From the NCBI GenBank assembly GCA_050952065.1, contig JBMNKF010000007.1, forward strand, positions 310,001 through 374,000: a stretch of DNA of 64,000 bases, given 5' to 3'. The first letter of the stretch is position 1. Every line of letters begins with the position of its first letter. The translations under genes were made by a program, and so were the position numbers. Shown one piece after another: positions 24,828-33,137 of this stretch. Below the pieces are notes generated by a model. It did not search any database. It saw only the letters and a program-made list of their open reading frames with translations, and was not told the origin of the DNA. Source of the stretch: JAXGZG01 sp050952065 (GTDB taxonomy: Bacteria; Bacillota; Sulfobacillia; Fermentithermobacillales; Fermentithermobacillaceae).

Positions 24828-26237
24828 CTATTCATGGGGGGCGTTTAGCGTGCGTGTCCCGGTGCCGTTAACCGGGGACAAGAGACTGAAAGCGATTTCT
24901 CGAAATATGAGGGCGGCTTCGTTCGGCTCTTCCCTGTCTTGCTGGACGAAAACCGTTATCGCGTATCTGGGGAGTATCACAGGCGTCCACCCAGAAAACC
25001 AGCCTGCACCTGCCCACCCCGCAGATCCCCACCAAGGGACCCAAGCTTCGCTCCCAGTTCCCTGCCTCACTTGTTTGAGAAGCTTATTGGCAAGAGTGTC
25101 GGCCGTTTCAGAAGACATGATGCGCGTCTCTCGTACTTCCTGCCCCAGAATCAGACTTGGTTGCCGCCACACACCATCCCAGGCTATTGCCCGGTAAAAT
25201 GCGGCGATCTGAAGAGGGGTCGCTGTCAGGTCTTTGTCAAACGACCCGGGACTTTCTCCGGGCAAAGGGATCCCGGTGAGACGCAAGAATCCGCATGCTC
25301 TTGCGTACCTCCCGAGTTCCAAAGGAGTCATTTCTCCCTCTGCGCGGTTATCTAATGCGAAGGAGAGTGCTAGAGGTTCCAACAACGGGCCCAAGGGAAA
25401 AGCACTAATGGCCCGGTTGACTAGGGGATCGTCTGGCTGGCCCTTTTTCGGACTCGTATCGTTTTGGTCCATATTGGGCCTGGATGCCATCGCCAAGACC
25501 TCCCCCGTGGACGCGTCTAACACGACAACAGCCCCCGTTATCACTCCTCTACTGTCAAGAGTGTCTTCGACGGTCTTTTGCACGTTGGCATCGATTGTGG
25601 TAACCAGATCTTGGGGCATCCCGTGATTTGGGGCAATACGAAGGCCGCTCTGAGGCAGTGTCACTCCTTCCCCAGTGGTCACGTACCCAACCCAGGACGG
25701 TTTGCCTCCGGCCAGTTGCTGCTGGAACCGGTACTCCAGACCGCTTGTGCCCTGATTATCATTGGGGTTGACGTGCCCCACTACGTGAGTTGCCAGGGAT
25801 TGCGGGCCGTACCGAATTTGGTTAGGTACAATTTCCAATCCAGACAAGGCCAAAGACCGGACGAGAGCGATTTCGTCCGGTCTCAGGTGCTTCTTGATTA
25901 TTGAGGCGCTCGAGGCTTCAAGCAAGGAATCTACGCTAATTCCCAGCAAATCTTCACAGAACCCCATCACCTTGTCAGGTTGTGAGATCTCCCAAGGGAA
26001 TACTGCCAGGCTAACATCCCAAACAGGGTAATGGAGAGGAACGCCGTATCGGTCCAGTATGTATCCCCTGGGCAGGGTGACTGGAACCCCTTTGTATCGC
26101 TGCTGAAAAGCAGGTATCCGCAACTCCGGTCTGCCTAGAGAGCCCAAAACCTGGTATCTCGCCAGAACGCCCGCAAGGAACAACGTAACGGCGCCGAAAG
26201 CCTTGACGAGCACCCAGATCCGCCTGTGGCTGTCCAC
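24828..26237 (-). CDS. Class B penicillin-binding protein homologue, catalytically inactive
   Basis: The layout is that of PBP2/SpoVD-like proteins: one N-terminal membrane helix (residues ~8-32), a dimerisation domain with PRGYILDRYGVPL, then a transpeptidase-like domain (VVVLDASTGEVLAMASRPN). The catalytic motifs are lost: where SxxK should be, NRAISAFPLGPLLEP has Pro and Glu (residues 284-287); the SxN block is deleted; and the KTG position reads GSAGW (404-408). The rest of the fold (TGIPLPGES, TPLQIAAFYRAIA, GWFSGWTP) is kept, so it is not decaying randomly. It lies between an RsfA-like gene and sigK, suggesting a sporulation structural or scaffolding role. The GTG start lacks a clear ribosome site. 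Confidence 0.85.
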   Translation of the reverse strand: MDSHRRIWVLVKAFGAVTLFLAGVLARYQVLGSLGRPELRIPAFQQRYKGVPVTLPRGYILDRYGVPLHYPVWDVSLAVFPWEISQPDKVMGFCEDLLGISVDSLLEASSASIIKKHLRPDEIALVRSLALSGLEIVPNQIRYGPQSLATHVVGHVNPNDNQGTSGLEYRFQQQLAGGKPSWVGYVTTGEGVTLPQSGLRIAPNHGMPQDLVTTIDANVQKTVEDTLDSRGVITGAVVVLDASTGEVLAMASRPNMDQNDTSPKKGQPDDPLVNRAISAFPLGPLLEPLALSFALDNRAEGEMTPLELGRYARACGFLRLTGIPLPGESPGSFDKDLTATPLQIAAFYRAIAWDGVWRQPSLILGQEVRETRIMSSETADTLANKLLKQVRQGTGSEAWVPWWGSAGWAGAGWFSGWTPVILPRYAITVFVQQDREEPNEAALIFREIAFSLLSPVNGTGTRTLNAPHE

Positions 26238-26246
26238 TTCGGTTGG

Positions 26247-26804
26247 CTAGTAGTCTTGGGCAGCGAGGCCTTTGATTTCGTCCAACTCTTTCCGAAGCCT
26301 GGTAGAAAAGTCCTTGAGCGACCCAACTTGATCTACCTGAGGCTGGTTCAGCCAATCCTCTAAGAACCTTTGCAGGCGGGAGAAAGCTTCTCGAGTCTTG
26401 GCCTGCAAAACTCTGATTTCTTGGGCTTCCCTCAGAGCCTGCTCTCTGGCCCTGAGCCCCTGGCAGGACAGCATCGCCAGCCGCGACAACCCTCTTACCA
26501 GCGGAACTACGTCCTCGCCCGCTTCCCGCGACATCGACACGAAGTTCGCGAGATGCGCTATGAAGTCGCCATGGTCTTGGGGCTCTTGGCGAGTCGGTGC
26601 CATCTCTTGCTCGGCTTTTCGCTTACGGAGTTGGTAGTACTTCCACCGGGCTGTCAGCCACGACATCCCATTCCGATCGCCGTACTCCTTGAGGGCAGCG
26701 GTTATGGAAACGCCGTCTTGTATCTTTTTTTCCATGTAGGCCCACAACTCGGCCTCTTTGCCTTCTTGCCATCTGAATCGGGAATCCCTATCAGGCATAG
26801 CCAT
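26247..26804 (-). CDS. RsfA-like Myb/SANT-domain regulator
   Basis: The N-terminal 60 residues resemble the Myb/SANT-like DNA-binding domain of the prespore regulator RsfA: RFRWQEGKEAELWAYMEKKI, DGVSITAALKEYG and SWLTARWKYYQ match its Trp-rich helix pattern. The rest is largely helical and charged, probably coiled coil (residues ~95-180). RsfA modulates sigma-F-dependent genes in Bacillus. The position just before the inactive PBP gene and sigK agrees with a sporulation role. The ATG at 26804 is chosen because upstream codons look non-coding. Homology is weak and should be checked. Confidence 0.68.
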   Translation of the reverse strand: MAMPDRDSRFRWQEGKEAELWAYMEKKIQDGVSITAALKEYGDRNGMSWLTARWKYYQLRKRKAEQEMAPTRQEPQDHGDFIAHLANFVSMSREAGEDVVPLVRGLSRLAMLSCQGLRAREQALREAQEIRVLQAKTREAFSRLQRFLEDWLNQPQVDQVGSLKDFSTRLRKELDEIKGLAAQDY

Positions 26805-26897
26805 GTCTCTCTTGCTCCCTTCAACTGGGTTGTCTGCATTATGTTTGGTAATTAAGGACAGTTTTATGCAGGAAACCACAGCCGTGGGCGCAAGACG

Positions 26898-27785
26898 CTA
26901 CTTGTCTATGGCAAATCCCCTTTCCACCACTAATTCGGCTAAGTACTCCTTGAGATACGGGCCGAGGTCGTCCCTGCCAAGCGCCAGTTCTATGGTGGCC
27001 TTCAGATACCCTTTTGGTTCGCCTACGTCGTATCTGATTCCCTCAAACTCGCATCCGACCAGTTCGCCGTTCTTAGCCAGTTCTCTAAGGGCGTCTGTCA
27101 GTTGAATCTCGCCCCCCACGCCCGGTTTGAGGTTTTCCAACACAGGGAATATGGAGGCGGGGAGTATGTACCTGCCGATGACTGCCATATCAGAGGGAGC
27201 GCTTTCGGGACTCGGTTTTTCGACTAGGTCCTTTATCTCCCACACGCGGTTCCTAAAGGGCGAGCCGTCAATGATGCCGTAAGATCTCACGCTCTCCCGG
27301 GGCACCTTCCTCACGGCTATCACGGCCTTTCCTGTCATTTCATGGACCTCTATCATCTGGGCCAGACAAGGAGTATCGGACACCACGATGTCGTCGCCCA
27401 GAAGAACCGCAAAGTACCCGCTTTCAATATGTTGACGCGCGCAATAAACCGCATGGCCAAGCCCGAGAGGTTTCTTCTGACGCACGTAGTATATCTGACA
27501 CATGCAGGCGATATTTCGTACCAGTTCTAAGAGGTCAGTCTTTCCCTTTTCAGCCAAGTGGTGCTCCAATTCTTGAGCGTGATCGAAGTAATCCTCCAAT
27601 GGACGCTTGTCTCGGCCCGTAACGAAAAGGAAATCATCCACCCCTGACTGCAAAGCTTCTTCCATAACGTACTGGATGGTTGGCTTGTCTACTATGGGAA
27701 GCATCTCTTTGGGCTGAGCCTTTGTGGCAGGAAGAAACCTGGTTCCCAGGCCCGCCACGGGAAAAACCGCTTTCTTAATGGCCAT
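26898..27785 (-). CDS. galU: UTP-glucose-1-phosphate uridylyltransferase
   Basis: GalU makes UDP-glucose for glycolipids and wall polymers. The nucleotide-binding signature is PVAGLGTRFLPATKAQPKE, with VDKPTIQYVMEEA and GGEIQLTDALREL further on. The 295 residues match the family when the ATG at 27785 (GGGAG upstream) is used. It is divergent from a GT4 glycosyltransferase that may use its product, and near galT and glgA. Confidence 0.95.
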   Translation of the reverse strand: MAIKKAVFPVAGLGTRFLPATKAQPKEMLPIVDKPTIQYVMEEALQSGVDDFLFVTGRDKRPLEDYFDHAQELEHHLAEKGKTDLLELVRNIACMCQIYYVRQKKPLGLGHAVYCARQHIESGYFAVLLGDDIVVSDTPCLAQMIEVHEMTGKAVIAVRKVPRESVRSYGIIDGSPFRNRVWEIKDLVEKPSPESAPSDMAVIGRYILPASIFPVLENLKPGVGGEIQLTDALRELAKNGELVGCEFEGIRYDVGEPKGYLKATIELALGRDDLGPYLKEYLAELVVERGFAIDK

Positions 27786-27906
27786 ATTGCATGGCTCCCT
27801 TCTGTGTCGATTGTCCTGTATGTATTGTAACCTCAGGCGGGAGAAAGACGAAAGTTGCCAGTGGGGAGGTCCGTGGTGGATAATTGATGGAAAGGGAGTT
27901 GAGCCC

Positions 27907-29040
27907 ATGCGTATTGCCATGTTCAGCGACAGCTACTACCCCTACGTATCGGGAGTGACTAGGGCAGTCGCTACTATGAAGGATACATTGCTATCACTGG
28001 GCCACGAAGTCGTCGTGTTCTGCCCAAACTATCCTGACGCCAAGCCCGAAATCGGTGTGATTCGACTTGCATCGGTGAAGGCGCCTACATACGCAGGCTA
28101 TTACGTGGCCATACCTTTCTTTCCCACAGTCATACGCCAAGTGCGTAGGTTTTCTCCAGACGTCATACATGTTCACTCGCCCTTCAATCTTGGCATGATG
28201 GGGCTTTGGGCGGGAAGACAACAAAACGTGCCCGTGGCTCTCACCTATCACACCATGTACAACATGTATTCTCACTACTTCCCATTGATCGGACAAAGTG
28301 TGTCCCGGGCCGTTGAGAGGACAGCATTCAAGGCCGCTCGCAAGGCAGACGCTGTCATAACTCCATCGGGCGCCATAGCGAGATACTTGGCAGAACGAGG
28401 CGCAACTTCTAAGGCTATCCCCATCCCCAATGGCATCCCGATCGCCGAGTTTCAGGGAGGAAACCCCCGTTATCTTCACGACTACCACGGGATTCCGGCA
28501 GGCACTCCCATCGTTTTGACTTGCGGACGGTTGGGGAAAGAGAAAAATCTGGAGGTGCTTCTGGCTTCTTTTGCCAAGGTAACACAACGGATCAACGCCA
28601 ACCTCGTGCTAGTGGGAGACGGGCCACTCAGAGATGTACTAAAGGAAGAAGCGGAATCGCTTGGCATCCGGGATAGGACCCATTTCATCGGCATTGTTCC
28701 TCCTGACATGATGACCCACGTGTATGCAGGGGCTTCCCTGTTCATGTTCACTTCCCTTACAGACACTCAAGGACTGGTATTGGTTGAAGCCAAAGCGGCA
28801 GGACTGCCGGCGGTGGCGGTGGGAGCCTTGGGCGTAGTTGATATGGTTCAAGACGGAATAGACGGTTTTCTGTGCCCAAACGATCCTGACGAGATCTCCC
28901 GGAAGACCGTATCTCTTCTGGAGAACCCCGCTCTACTTGCCCAGATGAGTGACAACGCAAGAAGAACGGCACAGGAGTTCTCTAGAGAAAAGTGCGCACA
29001 AAGGCTTTTGGAGTGCTATCGGTCAATCATCAGAACCTGA
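27907..29040 (+). CDS. GT4 family glycosyltransferase (diacylglycerol glucosyltransferase-like)
   Basis: The 377-residue protein has the GT-B fold: MRIAMFSDSYYPYVSGVTRA at the N-terminus, VHSPFNLGMMG, and the donor-binding half with GRLGKEKNLEVLL and the E-x7-E region (FTSLTDTQGLVLVEAKAAGL). The closest match in memory is the 1,2-diacylglycerol 3-alpha-glucosyltransferase group making membrane glycolipids. Divergence from galU supports UDP-glucose as donor. The ATG follows AAAGGGAG; the frame upstream overlaps galU and is not used. Confidence 0.88.
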   Translation: MRIAMFSDSYYPYVSGVTRAVATMKDTLLSLGHEVVVFCPNYPDAKPEIGVIRLASVKAPTYAGYYVAIPFFPTVIRQVRRFSPDVIHVHSPFNLGMMGLWAGRQQNVPVALTYHTMYNMYSHYFPLIGQSVSRAVERTAFKAARKADAVITPSGAIARYLAERGATSKAIPIPNGIPIAEFQGGNPRYLHDYHGIPAGTPIVLTCGRLGKEKNLEVLLASFAKVTQRINANLVLVGDGPLRDVLKEEAESLGIRDRTHFIGIVPPDMMTHVYAGASLFMFTSLTDTQGLVLVEAKAAGLPAVAVGALGVVDMVQDGIDGFLCPNDPDEISRKTVSLLENPALLAQMSDNARRTAQEFSREKCAQRLLECYRSIIRT

Positions 29041-29050
29041 TTGGATGAGT

Positions 29051-30526
29051 TCAAGCGGGTCTCTCAATTCTGCCTTTCCTGCTCAAAGCTTCCATGTAGA
29101 GCTCTGTGTAGAGAGCTGCTTGTCTATTCCACGAGAAGTCCCTCTCCATGGCATGAATAACGAGGTTACGCCACTTATCTTGATCCCGGTATGTACGGAT
29201 GGCACGAATGACGGCATCCGACAAAGCATGGGCGGTGTATTCCGAAAACACAAACCCGTTTCCGCTTCCGGTTCCCGCATCGAAATCCATGACTGTGTCA
29301 GCCAAGCCTCCGGTCCTTCTAACCACAGGGATCGAGCCGTAGCGCATAGCTATGAGCTGGCCCAAACCGCAAGGTTCAAACCTGGAAGGCATCAAGAAGA
29401 GGTCCGAGGCGGCGTATATCTTCTGCGCCAGTACGCCGTTGAACCCTATCACGGCCCTTACTTGGTCAGCGCACTTCTTCGCCAGGTTCGCAAAAGCGTC
29501 TTCATAGTGTTTGTCACCCGTGCCCAGGAGTACCAGCTGGCATTTCTCCCCAAGAATTCGTGGTGTGGCTTGAAGAAGTATATCGAGACCTTTCTGGTCT
29601 ACCAGTCGGGCTACTACACCAACAAGAGGAACATCTGAAACAGGGAGACCCAATTCCCTCTGAAGGGCGTACTTGTTGTCGCTCTTCCTCTCGATATTCC
29701 TGGAACTGAAGGTCGCCGTGATGCGAGGGTCGGTTTCGGGATTGAATTCGTGGTAGTTTATGCCGTTGACTATTCCATAGAGGTCTTTGCCGCGCTTCCG
29801 CATCACTCCATCCAGTCCTTCGCCAAACTCAGGCGTCTGTATTTCCCGGGAATACGTCTCCGACACTGTGTTTACTACGTCTGCGTATACTATCCCGGCC
29901 TTCATGAAATTCACGTCGCCATAAAACTCGAAGCCTTCGGGGTGGAAGTACTCTTGACCAACTCCCAAAAGCCCCAAAATGTCCTTGGGAAACCTGCCCT
30001 GATAGCGCAAGTTGTGTATGGTAAAGCAAGTGGCCACACTGTTCCAGCGGACATCGGACTGGACCCTCAAGCGGACGAGAAGCGGAATGAACCCTGTCTG
30101 CCAATCGTTGCAGTGAACTACATCTGGCACAAAGCCTAACCTCTCGGCGGCTCGTAAGGCCGCAAGTTGAAAGAACGTGAATCGCTCACCCTCGTCATGG
30201 AAGGCGTAGAGGCGCTCCCTATCAAAATACTGATAGTTGTCAAGGAAATACACTGGCACTTCCTTGGTGCCATGGGCGTTCTTGGCCTCGATCCGTGACT
30301 CTCTGACAATGCAGGTTTCCTTTCTGTTGCCCATAGGAACCGGAAAATCCAGCACCGTCGAATAATCCGAGATGCTCTTGTACCTTGGCATCATTACTCT
30401 CACATCGTTTCCTTGCAGACTAAGGGCTTTAGGAAGCGACCCGGCTACATCAGCGAGACCGCCTGTCTTGGCGAAAGGCGCAACCTCAGAAGAGATCAGT
30501 AGGATTCTCATACCCGTATCTAGCAT
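29051..30526 (-). CDS. glgA: Glycogen synthase
   Basis: GlgA (GT5) elongates alpha-1,4-glucan. SEVAPFAKTGGLADVAGSL contains the KTGGL ADP-glucose site, and GLGQLIAMRYGSIPVVRRTGG is the C-terminal donor block. The 491-residue length is standard. The ATG follows GGAGGAAGG. galT lies upstream on the same strand and galU is close, but no glgC, glgB or glgP occurs in the window, so whether it uses ADP- or UDP-glucose here is open. Confidence 0.94.
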   Translation of the reverse strand: MLDTGMRILLISSEVAPFAKTGGLADVAGSLPKALSLQGNDVRVMMPRYKSISDYSTVLDFPVPMGNRKETCIVRESRIEAKNAHGTKEVPVYFLDNYQYFDRERLYAFHDEGERFTFFQLAALRAAERLGFVPDVVHCNDWQTGFIPLLVRLRVQSDVRWNSVATCFTIHNLRYQGRFPKDILGLLGVGQEYFHPEGFEFYGDVNFMKAGIVYADVVNTVSETYSREIQTPEFGEGLDGVMRKRGKDLYGIVNGINYHEFNPETDPRITATFSSRNIERKSDNKYALQRELGLPVSDVPLVGVVARLVDQKGLDILLQATPRILGEKCQLVLLGTGDKHYEDAFANLAKKCADQVRAVIGFNGVLAQKIYAASDLFLMPSRFEPCGLGQLIAMRYGSIPVVRRTGGLADTVMDFDAGTGSGNGFVFSEYTAHALSDAVIRAIRTYRDQDKWRNLVIHAMERDFSWNRQAALYTELYMEALSRKGRIERPA

Positions 30527-30559
30527 ATGGACCTTCCTCCGTTTGGGTTATTGGACGAG

Positions 30560-31612
30560 CTATAGGATTGACAAGAATTGCTTACAGGCCTCCTCAGGGG
30601 ACGTTGGGTTGATCTGGACACCGGTCCCGATTTCGAGCCCCGCTTCCACCGTCAGTCTCGGGTGGACGTGGATGTGCCAATGGTAGGGTTTGGGACCGAG
30701 CCCGGCAGGAATATCGTGTATCAGCAGATTGTACGGGAGCGACGAGAACATAGTTTCGTATCCCAAAAACACTGTTTTCACAATCTCGCCAAGGTCTCCG
30801 AGGGACTTGGGTCCAATCTGGGTAAAACCGCTATTATGCCGGCGGGGAGCGATGCAGACCTCGAAGGAGTGTCTGGATGCGAAAGGGCAGAAAGCCACGT
30901 AATGGTCGGTCTTCACTATGACTCTCAAGTCTTTTTCAATTTCTCTCTCAAGGAGATCGCAAAGAAGACACCGTCTGGTCGCCTTTTGATAGGCATCGAA
31001 CCTGGATATCTCCAGAACCAGACGAGGGGGCACTACAGGTAAGGCTATGATCTGAAAGTGTGGGTGGGCCAAAGAAGCCCCACCCAGGGCACCCGTGTTC
31101 CGAAAGGCCTGTACGTATGCGACTTCACTACGATCGTACAAGGAGAGCGCCCTGGTTTTCAAAGCCTCCAAGATGGTGGCCAAGTGACTAGGTTCGTAGG
31201 AACCAACTGTCCCATCGTGTTTAGGGGACTCTATAACGACTTCATGGCCGCCCAGTGCCGGCATCTCCCAATACATCCATTCGTGGTTGGCCTGGGGGAG
31301 ATTCTGTAGGCTGGCCATGGCCGTATCAAGGTCCTTTTCCGAAACGCTTTCTTTAGGAACTAGAGCCGGGAACTTGTTGGGAACTACCCTCACGCTCCAT
31401 CCGGCATGATCGGGTCTCGTGTCTTCCCTTACGGCGTATACCTCAGGAGGCGTCATGCTTTCATTACCTGGGCAAAAAGGGCATTGCGGGTCTTTTTCGG
31501 GCACGTTTGACTCGTCTTGTTGGGCCGCCCTAAAGTCGGAAGGCCTTTTGGCTCTCTCTGTGGCGATGATAGCGTAGTCCCCAGATAGAATGTCGTACCT
31601 GAGTTCAGCCAA
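30560..31612 (-). CDS. galT: Galactose-1-phosphate uridylyltransferase (HIT superfamily)
   Basis: The protein exchanges UMP between UDP-glucose and galactose-1-phosphate by a histidine-linked intermediate. Zinc-type Cys pairs occur at CPFCPGN and CLLCDLLE. The active site is SLAHPHFQIIALP (His-x-His), with a second HWHIHVHPR block. The 350 residues match the GalT type found in Thermotoga, archaea and some Clostridia. The TTG start has GGAAGGG. It precedes glgA, so a related nucleotidyl transfer supplying glycogen synthesis is possible. Confidence 0.88.
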   Translation of the reverse strand: MAELRYDILSGDYAIIATERAKRPSDFRAAQQDESNVPEKDPQCPFCPGNESMTPPEVYAVREDTRPDHAGWSVRVVPNKFPALVPKESVSEKDLDTAMASLQNLPQANHEWMYWEMPALGGHEVVIESPKHDGTVGSYEPSHLATILEALKTRALSLYDRSEVAYVQAFRNTGALGGASLAHPHFQIIALPVVPPRLVLEISRFDAYQKATRRCLLCDLLEREIEKDLRVIVKTDHYVAFCPFASRHSFEVCIAPRRHNSGFTQIGPKSLGDLGEIVKTVFLGYETMFSSLPYNLLIHDIPAGLGPKPYHWHIHVHPRLTVEAGLEIGTGVQINPTSPEEACKQFLSIL

Positions 31613-31646
31613 GTGTTCCCTTCCTCTCGCTTTTTGACGTTTCTAA

Positions 31647-31674
31647 GGGAAGGGGCGGTTTCCCACCCCTTCCC
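31647..31674 (-). terminator. Possible terminator between coat gene and galT
   Basis: A perfect 9-bp GC-rich inverted repeat (GGGAAGGGG with CCCCTTCCC, 10-nt loop) follows the coat-protein stop. The minus-strand tail is TTAGAAA, which is poor in T, so termination may be weak. Confidence 0.5.
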
Positions 31675-31701
31675 GCTTCATTCGGATATGCGGGTCTATA
31701 C

Positions 31702-32844
31702 CTAAGTATCTCTTCCCATGCCATACGACCCCTGCCCGTACGCTTGTGCGGGACCGGAAGTTCCTTGGGTCCATGGAGGCAAGTTTACCTGTTGATGGCT
31801 TGGTTGAAAGTATTGCTGCTGACTGCCATATTGCCCGGTTGTCATGCCGCCCGTGCCCTTGGCCCACGATGGAAGGTTTACTTGGGAGTAATAGCCAGGG
31901 TTTGTTGGTTGACTGCTTTGGGCAAACGAAGACGGGCCCATACCCACTTGGCTCCCAGGCTGGATCTGTCCGAATTGTGGCTGTTGGACATATCCACCTC
32001 GCGTCCAAGAGGGCAACTGAATCTGTTGAGGAACGCCGTAGTATCCCGAAGTCCCAATACCATAGCCATATCTCGGTTGCTCTGACACCATAGAGGTTTG
32101 CTGGCTCTCGGTTTCCTTGGTCCATGAGGGTAGATTAGCTTGCTGCGGGAAAGACTGATAGGCCGGCCCTCCATAACTGCTCTGGGCATATGAAGACGGA
32201 CCCATGCCTGTTTGACCTTCCCGCTGCAGTTGGCCAGATTGTGGCTGCTGCGTGGCTGCGCCACGTGTCCAAGACGGCAACTGGGTATGCTGGGGTATTC
32301 CCGAATAGCCGGTGAGTCCCTGGTTAGGGATGAATCCCTGGCCGCCCCCTGACAGACTTGATGGCCCGTATCCTGACTGCCCTTCCATGAACTGCGTACC
32401 GGTCCACCCGCTACCTTGGTGTTGCCCGAAACCTTGACTTGTTCCATGTCCCTGACCAGTAGATCCGCCTAAGCTCGAGGGGCCGTATCCGGATTGTCCT
32501 TCCATGTACTGGGTACCGGTCCACTGGGTTTGCGGGAGGGAGAGTGACTGTATCACCTGTCTGGATTGTTCCGCTGTGTTTCGAAGTTCATTCAAGGACT
32601 GATTGTCCGCCTGGTTCACTTTGTACCACCCTCTCATGTTGAGGTAGTTGAAGACTTCCTTGGCTTCTGCTTGTGTATCGTTGTGAACTTGCTGAAAGAC
32701 TGACCGCACTTTATCGTCTGCACATTCCAAGATCGCCGGGGCGTAAAAGTAGTTGGACATGTACTTCTGTGTAGACAAGATGTCTTCGGCGATCTCTTTG
32801 TCAGTCATGGTTGCGCCACCTGATGTCTTGCTCATCTCAGACAA
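31702..32844 (-). CDS. CotF-like spore coat protein with repetitive Gly/Gln/Ser/Tyr tail
   Basis: Residues ~12-95 form a CotF-like helical domain (TDKEIAEDILSTQKYMSNYF, then a second helix pair with YLNMRGWYKVNQADNQ). The remaining ~285 residues are low complexity, rich in Gly, Gln, Ser, Tyr and Pro. Five copies of a Leu-Pro-Ser/Pro-Trp-Thr/Ala heptad occur (LPSWTRG, LPSWTKE, LPSWTRG, LPSWAKG, LPPWTQG), plus two long copies around TGTQYMEGQSGYGPSSL and two of GMGPSSYAQSS. Family knowledge places CotF in the coat; the tail suggests a self-assembling matrix. TTG at 32844 or ATG at 32835 could start it. Confidence 0.85.
   Translation of the reverse strand: MSEMSKTSGGATMTDKEIAEDILSTQKYMSNYFYAPAILECADDKVRSVFQQVHNDTQAEAKEVFNYLNMRGWYKVNQADNQSLNELRNTAEQSRQVIQSLSLPQTQWTGTQYMEGQSGYGPSSLGGSTGQGHGTSQGFGQHQGSGWTGTQFMEGQSGYGPSSLSGGGQGFIPNQGLTGYSGIPQHTQLPSWTRGAATQQPQSGQLQREGQTGMGPSSYAQSSYGGPAYQSFPQQANLPSWTKETESQQTSMVSEQPRYGYGIGTSGYYGVPQQIQLPSWTRGGYVQQPQFGQIQPGSQVGMGPSSFAQSSQPTNPGYYSQVNLPSWAKGTGGMTTGQYGSQQQYFQPSHQQVNLPPWTQGTSGPAQAYGQGSYGMGRDT
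32356..32527 (-). repeat. Tandem 117-nt (39-codon) repeat inside the coat gene
   Basis: Two near-identical blocks of about 55 nt, at roughly 32356-32410 and 32473-32527, encode GTQYMEGQSGYGPSSL and GTQFMEGQSGYGPSSL. They are 117 nt apart, a whole number of codons, so the duplication keeps frame. Differences are mostly at third positions, suggesting selection on the protein repeat. Confidence 0.7.
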
Positions 32845-32882
32845 TTCCTACGAAAACCTCCTCTTGAGCCAAAGATTCCCGT

Positions 32883-33068
32883 TCAACCTCGTACCTGGCT
32901 GGCCAGCATCTCCACGCGGCGCAGGCATGTGTCCTTGAGGTCTTGAATTAACCCTCTCAAGGCTTGGTCCTGAGCCTGACTAGCATAGGCGGCAAGCTTC
33001 TGACAGAGAAGTGTTTCCCCTTTGATAGTCTCATTGAGGTACCACGTCTCAAGTTGGGTAAGGGGCAA
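32883..33068 (-). CDS. Small spore coat-associated protein (61 aa)
   Basis: The protein is two predicted helices, LETWYLNETIKGETLLCQKL and then SQAQDQALRGLIQDLKD, resembling the short CotF-like proteins with a ferritin-like half bundle. The TTG start follows GGGAGGTGAT, a strong ribosome site. It lies 38 nt before the repeat-rich coat protein and 69 nt after ypeB, so it belongs to the spore-surface group. The two may form a complex, which is inference. Confidence 0.72.
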   Translation of the reverse strand: MPLTQLETWYLNETIKGETLLCQKLAAYASQAQDQALRGLIQDLKDTCLRRVEMLASQVRG

Positions 33069-33137
33069 TGCTCATCACCTCCCTTGGGAGCCAGACTTAG
33101 AATGCCTCCGTGTAGTGGGCTGTATGCCAGAACCCCA

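Noticed and set aside
26805..26897. Possible sigma-F/G-type promoter (GCATA and CATAAT elements) before the RsfA-like gene
   Set aside because: The spacing of about 21 nt does not fit the consensus closely enough to list.
28949..29638. Plus-strand frame of 229 codons running past the GT4 gene end into glgA
   Set aside because: It is the antisense of glgA and lacks a ribosome site and domain features.
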